From positions 62,001 through 126,000 of the forward strand of contig CACPPV010000001.1 of the NCBI GenBank assembly GCA_902635895.1: 64,000 nucleotides of DNA. Direction: 5' to 3'. The DNA is from an uncultured Bacteroidota bacterium. Lineage in GTDB: Bacteria > Bacteroidota > Bacteroidia > Flavobacteriales > Flavobacteriaceae. Both the position numbers and the translations under genes were made by a program. The notes beneath the pieces are model-generated. The model saw nothing but the letters and a program-made list of their open reading frames with translations, did no database searches and was not told where the DNA came from. Positions 19,962-29,763 of the stretch are shown piece after piece (the stretch's first letter is position 1; every line of letters starts with the position of its first letter).

Positions 19962-20809
19962 TGAAGAAAAAAATTATAAAAATTATTGGTTTATTATCAG
20001 TTCTTGTTTTGTTGTTTTTTATTTCTCTACCTACCCTTTTAAATAAAGCAGGCTTACACCCAGAATTCGAAAGTAAAAAGTATGATTTCACAAATAAAAA
20101 AGCAGTTATAATTTCAACCAGTCACAGTACTTTAAACAAACCTGGCGAAACAACTGGAAAGTTAACTGGAGTATTTGCATCGGAGCTTACTGTACCATAT
20201 TATGAATTTACAGATTCTGGAATTGAAGTTGATCTAGCAAGTATTAATGGTGGAACAATTCCAATAGACCCAGAATCGTTTTATTATGTTGTAAAAACAA
20301 GCTCAGACGATAGGTATCTTGAAGATCAAATTCTAAAAGAAAAAGTAAAAAATTCTATTAAAATAGATGAACTTGAAATTGATAACTACGATCTAGTATT
20401 TATTGCAGGTGGTTGGGGAGCTGCATACGATTTGGGTTATTCTGAAATATTAGGAAAAAAAATAAGTCAAGCTTATTATAATCCAAAATCTATAATTGGT
20501 GGAGTCTGTCATGGAGTTCTTGGTTTTATAAACGCTAAAGATTCCATAGGAAATCTAATTATAAAAAACAGAAGAATGACTGGAGTAACCGACAAACAAA
20601 TTAAAGAACTTGGAATTGATTTTACGCCTCAACATCCTGAAGAAGAATTGATAAAAGCTGGAGCTATTTTCGAAAGTAAAACAGCAATTAGAGATGTATT
20701 TGCCAATTTAACTGTTGTAGACGATGAATCTAAATTTGTAACTGGGCAGAATCAAAATGCAGGACATGAAACTCCCCAAAAAATGATGGAGATTTTAAAA
20801 AATAAATAA
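19961..20809 (+). CDS. Type 1 glutamine amidotransferase-like / DJ-1-PfpI family, N-terminal anchor
   Basis: VFIAGGWGAAYDLGYS, IIGGVCHGVLGF. Confidence 0.85.
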   Translation: MKKKIIKIIGLLSVLVLLFFISLPTLLNKAGLHPEFESKKYDFTNKKAVIISTSHSTLNKPGETTGKLTGVFASELTVPYYEFTDSGIEVDLASINGGTIPIDPESFYYVVKTSSDDRYLEDQILKEKVKNSIKIDELEIDNYDLVFIAGGWGAAYDLGYSEILGKKISQAYYNPKSIIGGVCHGVLGFINAKDSIGNLIIKNRRMTGVTDKQIKELGIDFTPQHPEEELIKAGAIFESKTAIRDVFANLTVVDDESKFVTGQNQNAGHETPQKMMEILKNK

Positions 20810-21285
20810 TGACTTTTAATTTTAAAAACATATTACCTAAAAGTGCTAACAATAACTTTAAAGGTCACAAGTTAGCACTGTTGGGTTTTATTTTGTTTTT
20901 GGTTCTTATGACCTGGAGGGCAATTATTCATATGTTATTTGAACAGTACGGATACCATGATATTGCAAGTTTTTTAGAAATTTCAGCAGACCCTGATCCA
21001 ATGCCGATAATCTACAGATTTTTTTCTTTATGGGGATTTGCCCAACTAATTTTTTGTCTAGTTTGTTGGGTGGTAGTTTTTAAATACAGATCATTAATCC
21101 CACTAATGTGTTTATTTTGGATTTTTGAATGGGGATTCAGAGTTTTCGGATATCCTCTAATTCGGGAAGAAATTGCTATACAAGGTATATATACTAGCAG
21201 TGTAACACCTGGTGTTTCTTATGCTTTTGTGCCAGTATTAATTGCAATTATTTTATTTGGACTTTCTATATTAGATAAGAAATAA
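20809..21285 (+). CDS. Hypothetical membrane protein (about 4 TM)
   Basis: 158 aa, ATGA-type overlaps with both neighbours. Confidence 0.65.
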   Translation: MTFNFKNILPKSANNNFKGHKLALLGFILFLVLMTWRAIIHMLFEQYGYHDIASFLEISADPDPMPIIYRFFSLWGFAQLIFCLVCWVVVFKYRSLIPLMCLFWIFEWGFRVFGYPLIREEIAIQGIYTSSVTPGVSYAFVPVLIAIILFGLSILDKK

Positions 21286-23606
21286 TGAGAAAATTTTTTC
21301 TTTTAACGGCAATAATAGAAATTATAGCAGGCCTAAGTTTATTTTTTGCTGCTGAAAAAATACCTGATTTAATTAACGCCGATCCACTCACTATTGGTTT
21401 TGCTAAAATGTATGGTGTAGCTGCATTTTCTTTAGGCCTATACGCTTTATTTTCTTGGAAGTTTTTTAATTTAAAAATATTACATAACCCATTTTTGATA
21501 ATTTTTTCAATTTTCAATTTTGGAGTTGCTTTTGCAGTCGTTCAGTCCAGCTTAAATTTTGGATTTGAAAATCCAGCACCCGGATATTTTCATTTAATAT
21601 TAGGATTAGTCGCAATATATTTTCTTCTTAAAAAAAAAAATTTAATTCCTAATTACAGTAAAAACTTCTTTTACTTTTTTCTTTTAATTTTTGCTGGGAT
21701 ATTTACTACTAACTACACTCTTTTTGCAATGCCTAGGCTTTTTACAAGCGAATCTTTATTAAGAGTGATTACTTTATTTATAATTTTTGTTTTTCCTCTT
21801 CTCTATTATTTAAATAAAATTGCTTTAAACAAATTCAGCTCAAAACTTAAAAGAATTGTCTTTATGGCTTTATTTGGCTCTTTAGCAGCCTGGATTATTC
21901 AATTAATTGAAATCCATCTATATCACAATGAAATTAATGTAGAATCTCCTATAGGATTATTTGAAGATGAGTTCATAAGAACCATTATATATGTTTTACC
22001 TACAATTCTAGTAGCTGAAATACTGTGGAAGTATTTAAAAAGTAAACAAAGAATTTTTTATTCTGGGGTTTTTATAATGTTTATATACTGTTTTGCATCT
22101 TTTTATAGTTCTTTTGTTTTTTCTGATGCAAATCCTGCAAAGTATTCTGAACTAAAAAATCAAAACACTCAACTTCCTAACGTTATTTTAATTGTAGCAG
22201 ACGATTTAGGTTACAATGATATTTCAGCCAACGGAAATGAATTAATTCAAACTACAAACATTGACCAAATAGGTCGAAATGGAATTAATTTTTCAAGAGC
22301 TTATGCAACAGCATCGGTTTGTGCTCCCTCAAGAGCTGCTTTTTTAACTGGAAATTATCAACATAGGTATGGCTTTGAATTTTTACCTGATTTATTTAAT
22401 TATGGTCCAAGAGTAAGAAAAGCAGATTTTAAAAGATTTGGACATCAAGATAATTTTAAAATGTGGTATGAAAAAGATGTTCCTATTAACCAAAGAGGTT
22501 TAGATCCCTATGTAAATACAATAGGTGATTATTTAAAAAAAATGGGATACCAAACTTCTGTAATTGGTAAATGGCATATGGGTACTCACCCAAAATTTAG
22601 TCCAAAAAATTATGGATTCGATTACCACTATGGAATTACTGGTGCTGCGTCTCTATATGCTCCTATTGGAAAAGAAAATATTGTAGATTCAAAACACACT
22701 TGGGATTTTGCAGATTTCATAACATGGCAAGTATCACAATATTACACATTAGAAAATGGGAAAAATTCAATTCCCAAAAAATCAGAATATCTTACTGATT
22801 TATTTACAAAAAAAGCTGTTAGTTACATAAAAGAAAATAAAGACAGACCTTTTTTCCTTCATCTTTCTCATATGGCTCCTCATGGACCTTTTCAAGCTCA
22901 GAGGAAATATTATGAAATGTTTGATCACATAGAGGACCATAACAAAAGAGTTTATTATGCTATGATTAAAAATTTAGACGACAGTGTGGGAGAAATTAAA
23001 AAAACTCTTGAAAGGGAAGGAATTTTAGACAACACTTTAATTATTTTTACAAGTGACAATGGAGGAGCAACGTATACTAGAGCAACTAACAACTCGCCCT
23101 ACATTGGAGGAAAAATGTCCAATTTTGAGGGAGGAACTGTAGTTCCTATGATGATGCAATGGAATAACAAAATAAAGCCTCAACAAAATTACAGTCATAT
23201 AGTAAGTTTACTTGATATTGTTCCTACGATATTAGACGCAGTTGAGTCACCTTCATTAAGTAATAAGTACGATGGTGTGTCATTGCTTCCTTTTTTTAAT
23301 TCTATTAATAAGAAACCTCACAATGAATTATTTTGGAAGACAGGATATGTTAAATCTATTGTTTCAAAAAATTACAAACTACATATAAACGAAAAAGAAA
23401 ACTTTAAATTTTTAATTAACTTAGAAAAAGATGCAGAGGAAGGAAATAATTTAATTTCTAAATATCCAGAAAAAGCCGAAGAACTAACTTTAAAATTAAA
23501 TAATTGGATTAAAGATTTACGAGAACCAAAGTGGGATTCTAATGCTGACGTTTCCATACCAATTGATAATTCTGAAAATTCTAAAACATTTTATTTTCCC
23601 TGGTAA
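21285..23606 (+). CDS. Membrane-anchored sulfatase with multi-TM N-terminal extension
   Basis: C-terminal sulfatase: ILIVADDLGYND, ATASVCAPSRAAFLTGN, GKWHMG, FTSDNGG; first ~280 aa multi-TM. Confidence 0.9.
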   Translation: MRKFFLLTAIIEIIAGLSLFFAAEKIPDLINADPLTIGFAKMYGVAAFSLGLYALFSWKFFNLKILHNPFLIIFSIFNFGVAFAVVQSSLNFGFENPAPGYFHLILGLVAIYFLLKKKNLIPNYSKNFFYFFLLIFAGIFTTNYTLFAMPRLFTSESLLRVITLFIIFVFPLLYYLNKIALNKFSSKLKRIVFMALFGSLAAWIIQLIEIHLYHNEINVESPIGLFEDEFIRTIIYVLPTILVAEILWKYLKSKQRIFYSGVFIMFIYCFASFYSSFVFSDANPAKYSELKNQNTQLPNVILIVADDLGYNDISANGNELIQTTNIDQIGRNGINFSRAYATASVCAPSRAAFLTGNYQHRYGFEFLPDLFNYGPRVRKADFKRFGHQDNFKMWYEKDVPINQRGLDPYVNTIGDYLKKMGYQTSVIGKWHMGTHPKFSPKNYGFDYHYGITGAASLYAPIGKENIVDSKHTWDFADFITWQVSQYYTLENGKNSIPKKSEYLTDLFTKKAVSYIKENKDRPFFLHLSHMAPHGPFQAQRKYYEMFDHIEDHNKRVYYAMIKNLDDSVGEIKKTLEREGILDNTLIIFTSDNGGATYTRATNNSPYIGGKMSNFEGGTVVPMMMQWNNKIKPQQNYSHIVSLLDIVPTILDAVESPSLSNKYDGVSLLPFFNSINKKPHNELFWKTGYVKSIVSKNYKLHINEKENFKFLINLEKDAEEGNNLISKYPEKAEELTLKLNNWIKDLREPKWDSNADVSIPIDNSENSKTFYFPW

Positions 23607-23612
23607 TACATT

Positions 23613-24416
23613 ATGAAAAACAATAGTCTAACAATCGAATCTGTATCAAATGGGCCACTATTTGGACAGACCTTTAATTTGGAAATGGTAAATAGTTTAC
23701 CCTCAATAAAAAGAAAGTTTGTTTTGTCTAGAATTCCGTTTATCCCATATTCGTTAAAGTCTAAACTTTTTTCTTTAAGTAAAAAAGAGATAAATAGTAA
23801 TGGTCTAATTTTACATGGTGGGGGTCCAATTTATAGTAATGGTACTATCAAAGAAAACGAGTGCTACAACCCATTGGAATTAGATCCAAAAGATCCAAAT
23901 TTTATTGAGAAAACATCTGGTGGTTTAAAACTAGTTGATAACGATCCAATGGTTCAAACTGCAAAATATCCAGAAAGAGTTATTGGAAATTTTACAGCTA
24001 TGAATAGATTTTTTACTGATATTTCAAGTGAGTTTATTGCTAGTTCAATTAATAGAAAATTGATACCAACAAGTTCTAAAGATCAAATAATTCAAGCATA
24101 CATTAAAAGTGCAGAAGAATGTGAAAAGTTAAATGATAAAATTATACTTGAACAAACTGCAACCTTTTGTTTTAGGTCAAAAAACTGCGCAGATGTAAAC
24201 GAACCTGCCAAGGATACCATAACTGGAATAATGTTATTTGTATGGGGCATTAAAGGACAAGTATTTAATGGAACAATAATCGGAGGAACAGGAAAATTTA
24301 ATGGAATTAGTGGAGAGTTTACTAGAGAAAGGCTACTCGCTCCAAATTTTTCTGGAGCTGAAACTTTTAGAATTTCATTTCCAACATATTTAAAGCCTGA
24401 TTATTATCCCCAGTAA
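23613..24416 (+). CDS. Hypothetical protein with C-terminal allene-oxide-cyclase/dirigent-like barrel signature
   Basis: FNGTIIGGTGKFNGISGEFTRERL. Confidence 0.5.
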   Translation: MKNNSLTIESVSNGPLFGQTFNLEMVNSLPSIKRKFVLSRIPFIPYSLKSKLFSLSKKEINSNGLILHGGGPIYSNGTIKENECYNPLELDPKDPNFIEKTSGGLKLVDNDPMVQTAKYPERVIGNFTAMNRFFTDISSEFIASSINRKLIPTSSKDQIIQAYIKSAEECEKLNDKIILEQTATFCFRSKNCADVNEPAKDTITGIMLFVWGIKGQVFNGTIIGGTGKFNGISGEFTRERLLAPNFSGAETFRISFPTYLKPDYYPQ

Positions 24417-24419
24417 AGA

Positions 24420-25067
24420 TTAAAGATTTTTAAAGTCCTTATCTATTTTTTTTGAAATTTCTTTTTGTTTTGACTTGTACCTTTCAAGTCCTTTATTGGT
24501 TAAATAAGGATAGAAATGACCCATTATTTCATCTAATATTTTATGATATCTATCTTTAGATTCATCTAAAACCTCCCATGTAGTTAAGGAAGAAGAAATA
24601 ATGGCCCAATTATTTCTAGCAAATGTTCTATACTGACCATCAAACGCTTCTTTTTTCATGTAGCCATTTTTAATACTTATGTTGATGTACTCAATCGAAA
24701 ATTTTTCATTAATGATTATTACATCTTTATAAACCGATTTAGCGTTTGGAACTAAATTTATAATTTCAAGAATATCTCTAAAAAAGAACCTGTAATTAAA
24801 TAAAAAAATAAGATTATTTCTTAAAATTTTGTAAAGTGACATATGCTTTAAAGATTCTCTTTGAGTATTTTCGATTTCAACTAATTTTCTAATCATATAA
24901 TAAATTATATAATCCATTAAATCTTTCTTTGTTTTAAAATGATACGTTAAATTTCCTGGGCTTATATCATTATATTCAGCGATATCTTGTAATCTTACAT
25001 TAGCCAATCCTTTATTATTAAATAATAAAATCGAGCTTTCAACTATTTTTATTCTTGTACTACTCAC
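24420..25067 (-). CDS. TetR/AcrR family transcriptional regulator
   Basis: N-terminal HTH: RIKIVESSILLFNNKGLANVRLQDIAEYNDISPGNLTYHFKTKKDLMDYII. Confidence 0.9.
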   Translation of the reverse strand: MSSTRIKIVESSILLFNNKGLANVRLQDIAEYNDISPGNLTYHFKTKKDLMDYIIYYMIRKLVEIENTQRESLKHMSLYKILRNNLIFLFNYRFFFRDILEIINLVPNAKSVYKDVIIINEKFSIEYINISIKNGYMKKEAFDGQYRTFARNNWAIISSSLTTWEVLDESKDRYHKILDEIMGHFYPYLTNKGLERYKSKQKEISKKIDKDFKNL

Positions 25068-25091
25068 TTTAAACTATAAGACTTTGTATAA

Positions 25092-25109
25092 TTAGTATAA
25101 AAATACTAA
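25092..25109. promoter_or_regulatory. Putative TetR operator TTAGTAT-AAAA-ATACTAA in tetR/25149 divergent promoter
   Basis: 18-bp palindrome between divergent tetR (start 25067) and 25149. Confidence 0.7.
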
Positions 25110-25148
25110 ATTTATAAGGAACTGTTAACTTGTAAATATTAACTGAGT

Positions 25149-25985
25149 ATGAAAAACATTTTTCCTGATCCATCAAAATTTAGTGATCATGAAAATACGA
25201 ATAAAATCGTATTACTCATATTCATAAAAATTACTAATCCTAAAGTAAAGGAAGAATTAAAAAGCAATCTTCTAACCAAAAAATTAAACATAATTAATTG
25301 GTTTGACTGTCACTACACTAATATTGGTAAAGAAGATTTTTGGTCAGATGTGTTAATAGTTGAATTTAAAGACAAAATTGAACTCGAAAAATTTTATAAA
25401 AACGATTCAAGTAGAATTTATTTAAAGGCAGTTCAAGTATTTAATGTTTTACCAAAAAATTTGCCAAGACTCTTTGTAAATTTTTTAAAATTATTAAGAC
25501 CTATTGGTTATTTTTTTGAACTAATAAAGTCATCTAAGACCGAGTTACATAACCTCAGCAATTCCAAATCAAATATACTTCCAAGTAAAAAACAAGCAGA
25601 ACGCTTATTAAATGAAAAATCAACAAAAAAAGCTTACATGATTAATCTTCTTGAGTTAAAAGAAATGGCTCAATACAAAGACAAATCCATTTCGATTACT
25701 GGAAGGGAAGCATATGTTGAGAAATATGGTCCACAGGCTTTTAAAAGTGTAATCTTACTCGGTGGTGATTTTGCATTCAATGGAAGAATTATTGGTGATT
25801 CGTTAATAGAATATAATGTACCATTGGATACAAAAGGTAAATGGCAAGCTGTAGGAATTGCCGAGTATACTAAAGCAAGTAAAATGCTGGAACTTGAAAA
25901 AATACCCGGTTATTCCAAAGGTTTAGTGCATCGTGAAGCTGGTTTAAAAAGAAATTATAATTTGTACGCTACTAAAAATATATAA
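25149..25985 (+). CDS. DUF1330-like (dimeric alpha-beta barrel) protein, possibly two domains
   Basis: KKAYMINLLELKEMAQYKD...GREAYVEKYG...GGDFAFNGRIIGD...KWQAVGIAEYTKASKMLELEKIPGYSKGLVHREAGL. Confidence 0.6.
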   Translation: MKNIFPDPSKFSDHENTNKIVLLIFIKITNPKVKEELKSNLLTKKLNIINWFDCHYTNIGKEDFWSDVLIVEFKDKIELEKFYKNDSSRIYLKAVQVFNVLPKNLPRLFVNFLKLLRPIGYFFELIKSSKTELHNLSNSKSNILPSKKQAERLLNEKSTKKAYMINLLELKEMAQYKDKSISITGREAYVEKYGPQAFKSVILLGGDFAFNGRIIGDSLIEYNVPLDTKGKWQAVGIAEYTKASKMLELEKIPGYSKGLVHREAGLKRNYNLYATKNI

Positions 25986-25987
25986 AA

Positions 25988-27127
25988 ATGAATTTTGAAC
26001 TGAGCGAGGAACATATAATGATAAGACAAGCGGCTAGAGATTTTGCTCAAAACGAGCTTAAGAAGGGTGTTATTGAACGTGACTCAAAATGTGAATATCC
26101 AGAGAAACAAGTCAAAAGAATGGCTGAGCTGGGCTTTCTTGGAATGACCGTCTCAACCAAATATGGAGGAGGTGGAATGGATACAATTTCATATGCCTTG
26201 GCTGTTGAAGAAATTTCAAAAATCGACAACTCTTGTTCGGTAATTTTGTCGGCTCATAATTCATTAGCTTGTTGGGGAATTGAAGAATATGGAACTGAGG
26301 AACAAAAAGAAAAATATTTAAAACCTCTTGCAATTGGACATAAAATTGGTGCCTTTTGCTTGTCCGAACCAGAATCGGGATCAGATGCAACTCAACAAAA
26401 AACAACAGCAATTGATAAAGGTGATCATTATGTTTTAAACGGAGTCAAAAATTGGATAACCAATGGATTAAAGGCAGATATTTATGTTGTTATCGCTCAA
26501 AGCAATTCAGATTTGGGACACAGAGGAATTAATGCATTTGTTATCGACAGCAATACAAATGGAATTTCTTGTGGACCAAAAGAAGATAAATTAGGTATTA
26601 GATCCTCTGACACATGTTCGGTTATTTTTCAAGATGTGATTGTTCCAAAAGAAAACAGACTAGGACCAGAAGGTTTTGGATTTAAATACGCAATGAAAAC
26701 GTTAGAGGGAGGAAGAATTGGTATAGCAGCCCAAGCTCTTGGATTAGCAGAAGGAGCTTATGAAATGGCACAGGAATACTCCAAACAAAGGAAAACATTT
26801 GGAAAACCAATTAGTCAACATCAAGCGATCTCGTTTAAACTAGCCGAAATGGCAACAGATATTGAAGCAGCTAGACTTTTAGTCTACAAAAGTGCAAATA
26901 AAAAAGATCGAGGAGAATCATATGGCTATTCAAGTTCTATGGCAAAACTTTATGCTTCTGATATGGCTATGAAACATACCGTTGAAGCTGTTCAAATTCA
27001 TGGTGGTAATGGATTTGTCAAAGAATATCATGTTGAAAGATTAATGAGAGATGCAAAAATTACTCAAATTTACGAAGGGACTTCTGAAATTCAAAAAATC
27101 ATAATTTCAAGAAATTTATTAAAATAA
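25988..27127 (+). CDS. Acyl-CoA dehydrogenase (short/branched-chain type)
   Basis: AFCLSEPESGSDATQQKTTA, HGGNGFVKEYHVERLMRDAKITQIYEGTSEIQ. Confidence 0.95.
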   Translation: MNFELSEEHIMIRQAARDFAQNELKKGVIERDSKCEYPEKQVKRMAELGFLGMTVSTKYGGGGMDTISYALAVEEISKIDNSCSVILSAHNSLACWGIEEYGTEEQKEKYLKPLAIGHKIGAFCLSEPESGSDATQQKTTAIDKGDHYVLNGVKNWITNGLKADIYVVIAQSNSDLGHRGINAFVIDSNTNGISCGPKEDKLGIRSSDTCSVIFQDVIVPKENRLGPEGFGFKYAMKTLEGGRIGIAAQALGLAEGAYEMAQEYSKQRKTFGKPISQHQAISFKLAEMATDIEAARLLVYKSANKKDRGESYGYSSSMAKLYASDMAMKHTVEAVQIHGGNGFVKEYHVERLMRDAKITQIYEGTSEIQKIIISRNLLK

Positions 27128-28092
27128 TGAAATCAAAAACAAAACAATTTTTAACTGATACAGGAGCTTCAATTCCAGTTATTTGTGGTCCTATGTATCC
27201 AGGATCTAACCCTGAATTGATTGCAGCAGTTTCTGAAGCAGGAGGTTTTGGTGTGGTTCAACCTGTAGCTCTAACATCGTTGTATGGACATGATTTTAGA
27301 GAAGGTTTAAAGCTCATAAAAAAACTTACAAAAAAACCTTTTGGTGTAAACTTTACAATTTTTGGAGGTGCTAACAAAAAATACCACAACCAAATGAAAG
27401 AATGGATGGAGATTTCCATTGAAGAAGATGTTAAATTTTTTCTTACATCTCTTGGAAAACCTCATGAAATTGTAAAAATTGCAAAACAACACGGAATAAA
27501 AGTTTATCACGATGTACCAAACAAAAAAGTTGCACTTGCCATGGTAGATTGTGGAGTTGATGGATTAAACTGTATAAATTGGAGAGCTGGAGGACAAACA
27601 GGCATTCAATCGGCAGAAAAATTTATTGAAGAATTAAAGGATGTAGAGATCCCATTAATATGTGCTGGTGGAATTGGAAATAGAGAGGACTATAATAAGG
27701 TTATAGATATGGGTTATGCAGGTGTTCAACTTGGAACTAGGTTTTTAGCTTCTAAAGAATGTATTGTAACTGAAAGTTATAAGCAAGCTATTGTTGATTC
27801 TGAGGAAAAAGATATTGTTTGGACTAATAAAGTTGCGGGAAATAATTCCTCTGTTATAAAAACAAAAGACATAATGAAAGGGGGTCTAAGAACAGGACCG
27901 ATTATTAATTTTATGCTCAAAAGACCTAAACTTAAAAAATACGCAAGAATGTATTTAATGAGTAAAGGCCTGAGAAATTACAGTAAAACTGCATTTGATG
28001 ATAATGTTCAATTTTGGCAAGCTGGAAAAGGAGTTGGGGGAATTAAATCAATTGAGAGTTGTGAAGATATTTTAAATGAATATAAAATTTAA
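27127..28092 (+). CDS. Nitronate monooxygenase-like TIM-barrel flavoprotein
   Basis: VICGPMYPGSNPELIAAVSEAGGFGVVQP, NWRAGGQTG, YAGVQLGTRFLAS. Confidence 0.85.
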   Translation: MKSKTKQFLTDTGASIPVICGPMYPGSNPELIAAVSEAGGFGVVQPVALTSLYGHDFREGLKLIKKLTKKPFGVNFTIFGGANKKYHNQMKEWMEISIEEDVKFFLTSLGKPHEIVKIAKQHGIKVYHDVPNKKVALAMVDCGVDGLNCINWRAGGQTGIQSAEKFIEELKDVEIPLICAGGIGNREDYNKVIDMGYAGVQLGTRFLASKECIVTESYKQAIVDSEEKDIVWTNKVAGNNSSVIKTKDIMKGGLRTGPIINFMLKRPKLKKYARMYLMSKGLRNYSKTAFDDNVQFWQAGKGVGGIKSIESCEDILNEYKI

Positions 28093-29750
28093 TGAGAAAG
28101 ATTTTTTTTAGACTTCTTATTGTTTTTATTTTAATTGTTGTTGCAATTGGAATATGGTTTTCTCAAAACTGGTATAAAATGCCAAAATATATATCCAACT
28201 TAAAAAATCCAACTACTGAAAATGTAACAATTGAGTGGGAAAATGGACCTGAAACAAGAACTAACTTTAAACCAAACATAATCGTTGTTCTTATCGACGA
28301 TCTAGGCTTTAACCAAATTAGTTCTTATGGCGGAGGAATGTCAAATGGAAATTTTAAAACACCCAATATAGATAATTTAGCTGAAGATGGAGTATTGTGT
28401 ACAAATGGATATTCCTCAAGCCCAATTTGTTCTCCGTCCAGAGCATCTCTTTTAACAGGAAGGTTTCCTACTCGGTTTGGATATGAGTTCACTCCAACTA
28501 CTTCGAGTATGATGAAGGCAATAAGTCTTTTTTCAAAGAAAAATGAGGTAGCTGATGGTGTTTATTACGATAATAGAGAAGAAAATATTATTGATATTGA
28601 GCAAATGGGCCTTCCTCAATCAGAAAAAACTATTGCAGAAATGCTAAAGCCTGAAGGTTATCATAATATTCATATTGGAAAGTGGCATCTGGGTCACTCC
28701 AAAGACTTTTTACCAAGAAAACATGGTTTTGATGAAAGCCTCAGAATAGATCAAGGATCATTGTTTTTACCAGAAGATGATAAAAATGTAATTAACGCTA
28801 AATTAGAATTTGATCCGATTGATAAAGTACTTTGGGGAAATCTTCCATATGCCGTTAATTTTAATGAAGGTCCAAGAATGAATCCCGATGGTCACTTAAC
28901 CGATTATTTAACAAATGAAGCAGTAAAAGCTATTAAAAAAAATAAAAATAGACCTTTCTTCTTATACCTAGCCTATTGGGCTGTTCATAGCCCACTTCAG
29001 GCCAAAAAAGAAGATTATGAAAAATTATCCTTTATTGAAAACCATAATGAAAGAGTCTTAGCCTCTATGGTAATGACAGTGGACAGAGGAGTTGGTAAAA
29101 TAAGAGATGTACTTAAAAAAAATAATATTGATGATAACACAATTATCATTTTCACTAGTGATAACGGTGCACCAGGATACATAGGTTTGCCTGATCTAAA
29201 CAAACCATATAGAGGTTGGAAGTTAACTCATTTTGAAGGAGGAGTTCATGTTCCATTTATAGTTAGCTATCCAAACAAAATTCCTAAAGGGACAACTTAT
29301 AACGGAAGAGTTTCTAACTTGGACATTTTTTCAACTGTAGCAAGTGTAGCTGAAGTTGATATGAACAGAAACGACTTGAAAGAAATAAAGTTTGATGGAG
29401 CTAATGTACTTCCCTATTTAATTGGAGAAAACGAAGGAGAACCCGAGAGAGTTCTATTTAATAAATCGGGGAATTATTCCTTTATAATTAAAGAAGGATG
29501 GAAACTTCAGGTCGATTTAGTTCAAAATAAAAAATGGCTTTATAATTTGAATGAGGATCCAACAGAACAAATAAACTTGATTAAATCTGATCTTGAAAAA
29601 CTAAATGAACTTGAAAAAATTTTAAACAAAAAAATATCTGAACAAGTTAAACCAATATGGCCTAGTTTACTTGACTGGCCAATTTTTATTGATAAAACTT
29701 TGGATGAAACAGTAAACAAAAATGACGAATATATATTCTGGGCTAATTAA
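28092..29750 (+). CDS. Sulfatase (arylsulfatase family)
   Basis: VVLIDDLGFNQ, SSPICSPSRASLLTGR, HIGKWHLG, FTSDNGAPG. Confidence 0.94.
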   Translation: MRKIFFRLLIVFILIVVAIGIWFSQNWYKMPKYISNLKNPTTENVTIEWENGPETRTNFKPNIIVVLIDDLGFNQISSYGGGMSNGNFKTPNIDNLAEDGVLCTNGYSSSPICSPSRASLLTGRFPTRFGYEFTPTTSSMMKAISLFSKKNEVADGVYYDNREENIIDIEQMGLPQSEKTIAEMLKPEGYHNIHIGKWHLGHSKDFLPRKHGFDESLRIDQGSLFLPEDDKNVINAKLEFDPIDKVLWGNLPYAVNFNEGPRMNPDGHLTDYLTNEAVKAIKKNKNRPFFLYLAYWAVHSPLQAKKEDYEKLSFIENHNERVLASMVMTVDRGVGKIRDVLKKNNIDDNTIIIFTSDNGAPGYIGLPDLNKPYRGWKLTHFEGGVHVPFIVSYPNKIPKGTTYNGRVSNLDIFSTVASVAEVDMNRNDLKEIKFDGANVLPYLIGENEGEPERVLFNKSGNYSFIIKEGWKLQVDLVQNKKWLYNLNEDPTEQINLIKSDLEKLNELEKILNKKISEQVKPIWPSLLDWPIFIDKTLDETVNKNDEYIFWAN

Positions 29751-29763
29751 ATAAAATAATAAA

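Noticed and set aside
21285-23606. Possibility that the sulfatase fusion is two merged genes
   Set aside because: The reading frame is continuous through both membrane blocks and into the sulfatase without stop, and no strong internal start context was seen; kept as a real fusion, with assembly check advised.
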